From Candidatus Woesearchaeota archaeon (GTDB lineage: Archaea; Nanobdellota; Nanobdellia; SCGC-AAA011-G17; GW2011-AR20): a stretch of DNA of 5,096 nucleotides. Numbering within the stretch: position 1 is the first letter of the stretch; each line of letters begins with the position of its first letter. The DNA is taken from NCBI GenBank assembly GCA_018302885.1, contig JAGVZC010000037.1, forward strand, positions 1 through 5,096, written 5' to 3'. The notes below the pieces were generated by a model that worked only from the letters and a program-made list of their open reading frames with translations, was not told where the DNA came from and did no database searches. The position numbers and the translations under genes are program-made. Below are positions 1-4,933 of this stretch, piece by piece.

Positions 1-1031
1 TCTCTTGTATGAAATGAAATAAACTCGCTGTCCATTGCTCTTCTTGCACAATTACGAGTCACCCATACTCCAAGATTAGCCCAGTATTCCTCAGTTTCAA
101 ATCTGATTATGAACACGCTTGCCTGCCTCTTTATCTTTCTAAGATATTCAAGAACAGACAGTCTTACAGAATAATATCCTCCGACGGAATTGGAAGCATA
201 ATTCTTTCTTCCAAAATAATCCTCAAAGTCAGTCCATTCTCCCTTTACCTCTCCATTCCTGACACCATATTCAAATAGTTCATATGAGAACAGCTCAGGC
301 ATTAAAAGAATAAAGTAATAATTTCCAAGATATTTGTTGAAGAATAATCTGTAATCATCTATTTTATTGTAATTCTTTACATCCTTCATTATTTCCTTTC
401 CTATCGTGTCATCAGTTGCAGTTATTCCCCATCTTGTCGGCACTAATCTTCTGTTTTTCTTTAACCCCAATGAACCAATGGTTAATAATTGCTGAAGGAA
501 ATTTTCATCAAAGCCAGAATTGTAAAGATAATTTATAGCTTCAGAAGCTTTCATATCAGTATCATTGAAAACTTTGTCAACTTTTGTGTGTATCTTGGTA
601 TTTTCAGTTATTCTGATATTCTTTAATGGAGCTGATAATAATAATGGCTTTGATATCTTGTCATATTCTTTTAGATACCTTGGAACCTTTTCCAGATTTA
701 TTTCCAGATCTGCTGGTTTGCTTGCCATTCCTATTTCCTGGCTTTTTTCTGTCAGTTTGCTGCTTATCTTTACCTGAGTTGTGTATCTTGAGTTGATTAG
801 CTGATTTCTCAGGTTTAGTATCTCCCTTATTGAAAGCTTTAGATTGGTCCATTCATTTGAGTCATTTAGCAAATTTACCTGCTTTAGCGGTTGGGATGGT
901 GAGAGAATTCCCACATTTACATTTGGATATTTTAATTTAGAACCTATGAAAACAGAAGGTGGAGAATTGCTTAGAAAATTTAATTCTTCCAGCTTTCTTG
1001 TTCTAAAGAACTGTACATCATCTCTTCTCAT
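1..1031 (-). CDS. Archaeal Nre family DNA repair protein, 3' end cut by the window
   Basis: The first 343 residues are read from ATG at 1031; the frame stays open to the window edge. I recognise the archaeal Nre family (PF04894/PF04895), known in Archaeoglobus and Haloferax as a repair factor acting with PCNA and, in haloarchaea, with UvrABC. Seen here: SPPSVFIG with KYPNVNVG (residues 23-41), RRLVPTRWGITATDD (194-208), and EDYFGRKNYAS then GGYYSVRLSVLEYL (270-297), followed by KRQASVFI and GVWVTRNCARRAM. The start overlaps the stop of the upstream 116-aa gene as ATGA, so translation is probably coupled; the codon just before it in this frame is a stop, so no N-terminal extension is possible. 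As I recall the family, a Cys-rich zinc-binding N-terminus normally precedes the SPPSVF motif; it is absent here. The C-terminal PCNA-binding motif, if any, lies outside the window. Family assignment is firm; the activity is inferred from homologues. Confidence 0.93.
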   Translation of the reverse strand, partial: MRRDDVQFFRTRKLEELNFLSNSPPSVFIGSKLKYPNVNVGILSPSQPLKQVNLLNDSNEWTNLKLSIREILNLRNQLINSRYTTQVKISSKLTEKSQEIGMASKPADLEINLEKVPRYLKEYDKISKPLLLSAPLKNIRITENTKIHTKVDKVFNDTDMKASEAINYLYNSGFDENFLQQLLTIGSLGLKKNRRLVPTRWGITATDDTIGKEIMKDVKNYNKIDDYRLFFNKYLGNYYFILLMPELFSYELFEYGVRNGEVKGEWTDFEDYFGRKNYASNSVGGYYSVRLSVLEYLRKIKRQASVFIIRFETEEYWANLGVWVTRNCARRAMDSEFISFHTR

Positions 1032-1378
1032 TTAATTTCGCTTCTTTCAATCTTTTTTTTAACTTTAATTATTTCTATTTTTTTATTTGAATCGTCATCT
1101 ATATTATAATTTATATTCCCATCGTAATAACATTTGAGATAATTTAATTCAGAAGTTAAAAACCAAATAATTTGTTCATAAAATTCAGGCAGACATTGTA
1201 TCCTATAACCCTTACCAAGATATTCACCATCTTTTATCTCAATCCCCATTAAACTTTCAGAAAATTTCTTTGCATTTATTAAATCTTTTTCAAATTCCTC
1301 AGTTTCCACATTCTTTCCTAATAAAATCTCATCATGATCCCCCCCATACCAATTATATTCTATCTTAAAAATATTCAT
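1028..1378 (-). CDS. Uncharacterised 116-aa protein between BRO/DinD-like and Nre genes
   Basis: This is a complete acidic-to-mixed 116-aa protein with no signal peptide and no transmembrane segment. It begins MNIFKIEYNWYGGDHDE, has a central segment ECxPEFYEQIIWFL-like (here QCLPEFYEQIIWFLTSEL, residues 61-78), an Asp/Asn-rich stretch NYNIDDDSNKK (90-100) and a Lys-rich tail. It resembles a recurrent hypothetical family I associate with DPANN and CPR genomes, but I know no function and assign none. Both ends are coupled: its ATG overlaps the BRO-like stop (ATGA at 1378-1375) and its own TGA overlaps the Nre start (ATGA at 1031-1028). It is therefore the middle gene of an operon and is likely co-expressed with a damage-related neighbour and a repair protein. 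The coding call rests on these overlaps and the clean protein-like composition; the role is unknown. Confidence 0.85.
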   Translation of the reverse strand: MNIFKIEYNWYGGDHDEILLGKNVETEEFEKDLINAKKFSESLMGIEIKDGEYLGKGYRIQCLPEFYEQIIWFLTSELNYLKCYYDGNINYNIDDDSNKKIEIIKVKKKIERSEIK

Positions 1379-2208
1379 TTTATTCTCTTTCTTTTTTCCT
1401 TTTCAGAAATTTTGAGATAATTCTCACTTGAAGCTACAGGTCTTCCTATTTCCTTTTCTGTTTCTTTTCTAGCATTTCCTGCTACCCTGCCTCCTCTTTT
1501 TGCACCATCCTCACATTCATCAAATCCTTTAGCATCGTCTTTTCTTGTAATTTCAGTTGTTACCTTCTCACCAAGCATTGTAAATATTAATTCCAGATCA
1601 TTCATATGGTCTCTCAAATTTTCTTTCTTGAGACTCTTTAATTTTTTGTATTCATCAACAGTTTTTCCAAATGTTGCCTTACTTATTTCATTTGTAAGTA
1701 TTGCATATTCCTTGTCTTCCTCGACATTTCTTCTTTTCCATTCATCTGTTAATTCTTGTCTTATGGCTATTCCTCTTACTCTTTTCTCAATCCATTCATC
1801 TGAATAGCCTTTTTGTCTGTATATCTCCTTCATGCGTTTTTGAGCTAATTCAGGATTCTCAATTTCTTGCACTCTATCATAGCCAACTTGGGCTAACCAT
1901 TGCTTGAAGGGTTCAGCATTTTTTGAGGGGATTGATTGAATGATTCTAAATGCGTTTTTAGTATTAACACAATCAGTTGCATATGATTTACCATCTTGAG
2001 ACACGATTTTTAGCTGTCCGATTTTTGCGGACAACTCAAATCCCTCCTCAGTAAGCTTTTTTTTAAGATCAGACCAGTATTTTCGTGCTCTCTGACTTTC
2101 AGCGAGAGCTCCTACAATATCAGTTACAGAAAACCACCACTCATCATTAAACCAGACTCTTCTTATTTTTTTGTCTTTAAAGACGACTAAACCCTTATTT
2201 TCATCCAT
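1375..2208 (-). CDS. BRO family N-terminal domain protein with DinD-like C-terminus
   Basis: The complete protein is 277 aa. Residues ~8-110 form a BRO-N domain (PF02498), a DNA-binding fold of phage antirepressors and baculovirus BRO proteins: IRRVWFNDEWWFSVTDIVGAL (15-35), ARKYWSDLKKKL (41-52), LSAKIGQLK (59-67) and a PFKQWLAQVGYDRVQEIENPE end (100-120). The C-terminal half (~165-265) has YAILTNEISKATFG, then LKKENLRDHMNDLEL, RGGRVAGNARKE and EKEIGRPV, resembling the arrangement in bacterial DinD proteins (E. coli DinD is SOS-induced and inhibits RecA). Such proteins are widely annotated as 'BRO family' or 'DNA damage-inducible protein D'; which label describes the biology here cannot be told from sequence. 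It is the first gene of an operon with the 116-aa gene and nre. A TATA box centred 25 nt upstream suggests a leaderless mRNA starting at or next to the ATG. As a DNA-binding first gene it may autoregulate; this is inference. Confidence 0.9.
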   Translation of the reverse strand: MDENKGLVVFKDKKIRRVWFNDEWWFSVTDIVGALAESQRARKYWSDLKKKLTEEGFELSAKIGQLKIVSQDGKSYATDCVNTKNAFRIIQSIPSKNAEPFKQWLAQVGYDRVQEIENPELAQKRMKEIYRQKGYSDEWIEKRVRGIAIRQELTDEWKRRNVEEDKEYAILTNEISKATFGKTVDEYKKLKSLKKENLRDHMNDLELIFTMLGEKVTTEITRKDDAKGFDECEDGAKRGGRVAGNARKETEKEIGRPVASSENYLKISEKEKRKRIK

Positions 2209-2227
2209 ATTTCTATAATATTTTATT

Positions 2228-2237
2228 TATTTATAAG
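2228..2237 (-). promoter_or_regulatory. TATA box for the BRO/DinD-like operon
   Basis: Read on the minus strand this is CTTATAAATA, a good archaeal TATA box. Its centre is about 25 nt before the ATG at 2208, so transcription should start at or within a base or two of the start codon, giving a leaderless mRNA. The adjacent upstream bases (the BRE position) fall inside the inverted repeat at 2238-2274. Confidence 0.7.
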
Positions 2238-2274
2238 CTTGGTGCGGGTGGTTGTCCGCAGGAACCATACCAAG
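2238..2274. repeat. GC-rich 37-bp inverted repeat in divergent promoter region
   Basis: CTTGGT at 2238-2243 is exactly complementary to ACCAAG at 2269-2274. Inside, two alternative stems are possible: TGGTT (2249-2253) with AACCA (2263-2267), or GCGG (2244-2247) with CCGC (2256-2259). This is the only GC-rich island in an otherwise very AT-rich intergenic region. It abuts the BRO-operon TATA box. On the minus strand a second TATA-like element (CTTATATACT, 2297-2288) lies about 25 nt before it, so it could also be the 5' end of a structured transcript. It could be an operator, an RNA hairpin or a small RNA; I do not recognise a known RNA family. Confidence 0.5.
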
Positions 2275-2317
2275 AAATGTATATTGTAGTATATAAGTTA
2301 AATTGCTTTCAATCAGA

Positions 2318-2326
2318 TTTATAAAC
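2318..2326 (+). promoter_or_regulatory. TATA box for the zinc-ribbon gene
   Basis: TTTATAAAC is centred 26 nt before the ATG at 2348, the spacing expected for a leaderless archaeal transcript. No Shine-Dalgarno-like sequence precedes the ATG. Confidence 0.7.
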
Positions 2327-2347
2327 CCATCTTATTTCTAGTTATTT

Positions 2348-2707
2348 ATGGCAAGATTTGAAAGTCCAAGAGGAAAGAGAAGAGACTCCAGAGGCAGTTA
2401 TTCAGGTAGAGATAGGGGAGATTCCAGGGATGACTATCCGAGAAGAGAAAACAGGGATAGGAGAGATTCTAATAGGGAATTCAGGCCCAATAACAGGGAC
2501 AGGCAGGAAGTTGAGATGACTAAGGTTACTTGTTCCTTGTGTGGTGAAAAATGTGAAGTCCCTTTCAAGCCAACTTCAAGCAAGCCAGTCTATTGTGCTG
2601 CTTGTTTTGCAAAAAAAGGTAAAGCTGGCTCTGATGGTTCTAATAGGGATCTTGATTTGATTAATGAAAAACTTAACAAGATAATGAAAGCTTTGAAGAT
2701 TGAATAA
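2348..2707 (+). CDS. CxxC-x17-CxxC zinc-ribbon protein with Arg/Asp/Ser/Gly-rich N-terminus
   Basis: The protein is 119 aa and has three parts. Residues 1-55 are low-complexity and highly charged, rich in R, D, S and G with many RD and RG pairs (for example RDRGDSRDDYPRRENRDRR), probably disordered and able to bind nucleic acid. Residues 57-90 contain the zinc site C62-x2-C65-x17-C83-x2-C86, with an extra C69 and the conserved context VPFKP...KPVYCAACF. This matches the CxxC-x17-CxxC domain (TIGR04272 in memory), found in many CPR, Chloroflexi and DPANN proteins. Residues 101-119 form a short amphipathic helix. It is monocistronic, with its own TATA box 26 nt before the ATG. It converges on the 193-aa gene, leaving 3 bp between stop codons. 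Nucleic-acid binding is inferred; no specific role is known to me. Confidence 0.92.
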   Translation: MARFESPRGKRRDSRGSYSGRDRGDSRDDYPRRENRDRRDSNREFRPNNRDRQEVEMTKVTCSLCGEKCEVPFKPTSSKPVYCAACFAKKGKAGSDGSNRDLDLINEKLNKIMKALKIE

Positions 2708-2710
2708 GGT

Positions 2711-3292
2711 TTATTTAATACATTCTGGTTTCTTTGCATAAATTGTCCTCGAAAAATCCTGCAGGTTTGTTATGCTATTGAGCTTTTTCTTAGTTTTTCT
2801 TGAGTAATACTCATAATCTGTCTTGCTTAATTGCCTGTCATTCATTATATCTTTTATAATTTGCTTTTCTTTCTTTGTAAATATTTGAGAAAGCCACATC
2901 TCTAGGTTTCTTTCAGCATAAATCTTTAGCTTGTCAATCAGTGTCCCTGATTTATTTTCATTTTTTAACTGAAGTTTAAATTCTTCTCTGAATTCGTTAT
3001 AATTCAAATTTTCATTTTTATAATTTATCTCCGGAATTTTTATTTCAATATTTAACTCATGAAATATTTCCTTTGTTATGTGAATAATGTTTGCAAATAA
3101 ATTATTTTCCTTTGTTTTTTCAAATAAACTTTCTATGTTTGGATTATATTTGTAAATAAGAAAAGGAATTGATTTAAGATATCTTGTATTTTTTGTTTTT
3201 AAAATGCTTAATATTAATCTTTCTATTTTATTATCCTTGCTAAGCATGTGATAACCAGCTTCATTCAGTTTTCTTTCTATCTCTCCTGCCAT
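2711..3292 (-). CDS. 193-aa helical partner of nucleotidyltransferase module 1, putative HTH C-terminus
   Basis: This is the second gene of a two-gene unit; its start overlaps the end of the nucleotidyltransferase gene by 16 nt. It is predicted largely helical and Lys/Asn-rich, with no membrane segment. N-terminal: ERLILSILKTKNTRYLKSIP then FLIYKYNPNIESLF (24-57). Middle (85-115): charged and probably variable. C-terminal (134-174): LSQIFTKKEKQIIKDIM, then QLSKTDYEYYSRKTKKKL. This last part looks like a helix-turn-helix of the kind I have seen in archaeal hypotheticals bearing an LTKTEREYYSRVVKKK-like motif beside nucleotidyltransferases; this comparison is from memory. In a toxin-antitoxin reading it would be the antitoxin and possible autorepressor, though whether it or the enzyme is the toxic part is not visible. 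An alternative is a regulatory or substrate-binding subunit of the enzyme. The coding call is strong, the function tentative. Confidence 0.85.
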   Translation of the reverse strand: MAGEIERKLNEAGYHMLSKDNKIERLILSILKTKNTRYLKSIPFLIYKYNPNIESLFEKTKENNLFANIIHITKEIFHELNIEIKIPEINYKNENLNYNEFREEFKLQLKNENKSGTLIDKLKIYAERNLEMWLSQIFTKKEKQIIKDIMNDRQLSKTDYEYYSRKTKKKLNSITNLQDFSRTIYAKKPECIK

Positions 3293-3894
3293 TTTTTAAC
3301 CCCACTAATTATTTTACTATCAATTTTCATGCTCCATTCTTTGAATTTTATTTCTAATAAATCTAGTAACTTTTGCCTGTAATGCGAAACTGCTGAATTT
3401 TCCATTGTTTCCTTATATCTTTTTACTAAAATTTTAATGTTTATTTTGTTAACTATGCTTTTGATGTCATCAAAGTCCCTCGGATCTCCTCTTGCTAATT
3501 TACTTATTATAACATCATACAATGATAAAGTGTAAACTTCAATGTTTCCGAATGATTTTATGTACTTTGATTTTCTCAGGCAATCATCAAGAAGATCAGT
3601 GCCAAGTATATTTGAACTATGAAACAAATCAAATGCAAGACCTTCCTGGGCTATCCATCTTATATCTCCGCTTCTTTCAAAGCCGATTTTTTCAAATATG
3701 TTGCAAATATATTTGTATTCTCTTTCCGATCCGATGTTAATATCAATGTCTAGTGTTGAATTTTTCATTCCGAGTATTGTTAATGCAGTTCCTCCAAGGG
3801 CATACATTTTAATTTTTTTATCTACAAAACTTGAAATTGATCCAAGTAGCTCAAAAAGCCTTTCTGCATTGATATTTTCTCTATTGTGTGCCAT
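3277..3894 (-). CDS. AbiEii/DUF6036-like nucleotidyltransferase, module 1
   Basis: I place the start at ATG 3894 (205 aa), not at the ATG at 3948 that would add 18 residues: a TATA box lies 25 nt before 3894, so the upstream ATG would lie outside the transcript. In the 205-aa numbering, YALGGTALTILGMKNSTLDI carries the polymerase-beta-like signature GG (34-35) then DID (49-51). A third acidic residue lies in AFDLFH (D89). KLARGDPRDFDDI (132-144) is the downstream motif typical of AbiEii/DUF6036 proteins. All catalytic carboxylates appear intact, so the enzyme should transfer nucleotides to RNA, protein or another target (substrate unknown). Relatives are toxins of type IV-like (AbiE) or MNT-type systems. 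It is first in the module and overlaps the 193-aa gene by 16 nt. Toxin-antitoxin function is inferred from the fold and arrangement. Confidence 0.9.
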   Translation of the reverse strand: MAHNRENINAERLFELLGSISSFVDKKIKMYALGGTALTILGMKNSTLDIDINIGSEREYKYICNIFEKIGFERSGDIRWIAQEGLAFDLFHSSNILGTDLLDDCLRKSKYIKSFGNIEVYTLSLYDVIISKLARGDPRDFDDIKSIVNKINIKILVKRYKETMENSAVSHYRQKLLDLLEIKFKEWSMKIDSKIISGVKKWQER

Positions 3895-3915
3895 ACAATT
3901 TTTAATTATCTTTGC

Positions 3916-3923
3916 TATATAAA
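3916..3923 (-). promoter_or_regulatory. TATA box for nucleotidyltransferase module 1
   Basis: The minus strand reads TTTATATA, centred about 25 nt before ATG 3894. This spacing decides the start codon: transcription should begin at that ATG (leaderless), excluding the more upstream ATG at 3948. Confidence 0.75.
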
Positions 3924-3934
3924 CCTTTCTATTT

Positions 3935-3965
3935 TTGTATAAATACATACAAATATTGTATAAAT
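3935..3965. promoter_or_regulatory. Candidate operator: TTGTAT/ATACAA repeat cluster
   Basis: TTGTATAAAT occurs at 3935-3944 and again at 3956-3965, exactly 21 bp (about two helical turns) apart. Between them ATACAA (3947-3952) forms a perfect 15-bp palindrome, ATACAA-ATA-TTGTAT (3947-3961). Further ATACAA copies lie at 3893-3898, overlapping the module 1 start codon, and at 3987-3992 in the relic radC promoter. The cluster sits just upstream of the module 1 TATA box. Toxin-antitoxin promoters often carry such sites for autoregulation; the binding protein is unknown. Confidence 0.5.
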
Positions 3966-3980
3966 TATAATTTAGGTTAA

Positions 3981-3990
3981 TTTTTAATAC
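3981..3990 (+). promoter_or_regulatory. Relic radC promoter (TATA-like)
   Basis: The block TTTTAATA at 3982-3989 lies 29 nt before the GTG at 4011. The same block at 4905-4912 lies exactly 29 nt before the GTG of the live radC at 4934. Between TTTTAATA and GTGAAAA the two regions align without gaps (about 28 of 36 bases identical), so this is the homologous, probably redundant, promoter of the decayed copy. Confidence 0.65.
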
Positions 3991-4010
3991 AATTCACGTT
4001 TCTAATTATT

Positions 4011-4102
4011 GTGAAAACATAGTGTGATCGTCCAGAGAGAGATTATTAGGGTAGGGCGTTGAAAATCTGAGCAATGTTGAATTGTTATCTATTATTTTAG
4101 CA
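4011..4102 (+). pseudogene. radC: Remnant of a radC 5' end
   Basis: A decayed copy of the RadC N-terminus. From GTG 4011 the frame reads VKT, a stop (TAG 4020-4022), C, then DRPER. After a shift near the GA repeat (4035-4041) the next frame reads REIIRVG. After a second shift in the G run (~4054-4056) the third frame reads GVENLSNVELLSIILA (4055-4102). Stitched together this matches the RadC N-terminal pattern: a short MKIKDIP-like start (here missing about four codons), RPREKL, then GvenLsdaELLaIiL. The live radC in this window gives GVGSLDTAELLSIVFG at the same place, 8 of 16 residues identical, so the two copies are clearly diverged. The relic may continue weakly as NNSVLL up to about 4128. 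The rest of the gene is missing and is replaced by nucleotidyltransferase module 2, whose TATA box begins at 4106. No function is expected from this copy. Confidence 0.8.
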
Positions 4103-4105
4103 ACA

Positions 4106-4115
4106 TATTTAAATA
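4106..4115 (+). promoter_or_regulatory. TATA box for nucleotidyltransferase module 2
   Basis: TATTTAAATA is centred about 25 nt before the ATG at 4135, again predicting a leaderless transcript. It lies at or within the end of the radC relic, so the promoter may have arisen in, or come in beside, old radC coding sequence. Confidence 0.7.
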
Positions 4116-4134
4116 ATTCTGTCTTATTAAGGAT

Positions 4135-4716
4135 ATGAAATTCCTGAACAAAGAGACAATAAAAGTTGATCGGGAATTGAACGATTTGGACAGATTTGTC
4201 CTTGATTTTATAAATATACTGGAAAAGCACACAGACTATGTTATTATAAGTGGATATGTTTCAATTTTATTGGGAAGGGCAAGAGGAACTGAAGATATTG
4301 ATGTTTTCATAAAAGAATTAAGCAAAAATAAATTTGTTGGTTTGTATAATGCTCTGAAGAAAAGTGGTTATTGGTGTTTGAATTCTAAAAATAGTGATGA
4401 ATTATATGGTTATTTGAATGATGACCTGGCAATAAGATTTGCATTAAAGGATGAAACAATCCCTAATTTTGAAGTCAAATTTGCAAGGAAAAAATTGTCT
4501 AAGGATTCTTTCAATGAAAGGATAAATGTAATTACAAAAGGGGGCAATATTATTATATCTTCATTGGAAAGGCAGATTGCATTCAAGAGGTATTACCTAA
4601 AGTCTGACAAGGATTTGGAGGATGCAAAACACATTGAAGAGGTGTTCAAGAAAGACATTGATCGCAAAAAGATTAATATATATAAAGATATGATAATAAA
4701 AGATGAAAAATCTTAA
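4135..4716 (+). CDS. Nucleotidyltransferase fold protein, module 2
   Basis: The complete protein is 193 aa. The nucleotidyltransferase signature is VIISGYVSILLGRARGTEDI then DVFIKE (36-61): SGY replaces the usual GG pair, followed by D54-x-D56. A possible third acidic position is E113 in NFEVKFARK (111-119), where many relatives have Asp. The C-terminal motif SSLERQIAFKRYYLKSDKDL with EDAKHIEEVF (142-171) carries the Lys and acidic residues typical of AbiEii/DUF6036-like proteins. It shows no close similarity to the module 1 enzyme beyond the fold motifs, so the two are not a recent duplication. The start is supported by the TATA box 25 nt upstream. Its 3' end overlaps the 66-aa partner gene by 14 nt. 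A toxin or modifying-enzyme role is inferred; the GG-to-GY change means activity should not be assumed. Confidence 0.88.
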   Translation: MKFLNKETIKVDRELNDLDRFVLDFINILEKHTDYVIISGYVSILLGRARGTEDIDVFIKELSKNKFVGLYNALKKSGYWCLNSKNSDELYGYLNDDLAIRFALKDETIPNFEVKFARKKLSKDSFNERINVITKGGNIIISSLERQIAFKRYYLKSDKDLEDAKHIEEVFKKDIDRKKINIYKDMIIKDEKS

Positions 4717-4903
4717 GCCGGGAAAAAATAACTGGGAAGACAGGATGAATTTCATTAAATACTGGGCTGATTATGTGAAAAACAATCCTGATGAAGTCTG
4801 GAGCAGGCAGCAGAATATTCTGATAAATTCCCAGATTAAAAATGCCAGATATTTCGGGATGTCGGGAAAGGAATATCTTAATTTAAAGGGTGAGCTTAGA
4901 TAA
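4703..4903 (+). CDS. 66-aa partner protein of nucleotidyltransferase module 2
   Basis: A small, complete protein whose start overlaps the nucleotidyltransferase gene by 14 nt. The core WEDRMNFIKYWADYVKNNPD (11-30) and EVWSRQQNILINSQI (31-45) is rich in aromatic and polar residues and reads as two or three helices; no membrane segment or Cys motif is present. I recall similar small proteins with an FWADYVxxxPDexWSRQQxxLINSQ pattern downstream of archaeal nucleotidyltransferases, but I have no family name. Its conserved pairing, overlap and size suggest an antitoxin or an obligate small subunit. It could equally be the substrate that the enzyme modifies. The coding call rests on the overlap, composition and the clean stop 31 nt before radC, whose TATA box follows directly. 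Confidence 0.8.
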   Translation: MKNLKPGKNNWEDRMNFIKYWADYVKNNPDEVWSRQQNILINSQIKNARYFGMSGKEYLNLKGELR

Positions 4904-4904
4904 A

Positions 4905-4914
4905 TTTTAATATA
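4905..4914 (+). promoter_or_regulatory. TATA box for radC
   Basis: TTTTAATATA is centred about 25 nt before the GTG at 4934 and starts 2 nt after the stop of the 66-aa gene. The spacing supports a leaderless transcript and a GTG start, independent of the module 2 promoter, although read-through from module 2 is possible. Confidence 0.65.
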
Positions 4915-4933
4915 ATAAACTCTTTTTAATATT

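Noticed and set aside
565..1035. Short plus-strand open frames (565-777, 844-1035) and a minus-strand one at 661-852
   Set aside because: They are out-of-frame shadows of the Nre gene, whose frame is continuous and matches family motifs along its whole visible length.
3895..3948. N-terminal extension of the module 1 nucleotidyltransferase (ATG at 3948)
   Set aside because: The TATA box at 3916-3923 lies inside this extension and points to transcription starting at 3894; the extra residues also match no family feature.
4011..4085. Possible C/D box guide RNA (TGTGATC, CTGA and ATGTTGA in order)
   Set aside because: The C-like box does not fit RUGAUGA and no closing D box or terminal stem is found; the same bases are better explained as radC remnant coding sequence.
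4006..4230. Open frame of 74 codons on the minus strand across the divergent region
   Set aside because: It runs antisense through the radC relic and the start of the module 2 nucleotidyltransferase, has no promoter at the right spacing, and shows no recognisable motif.
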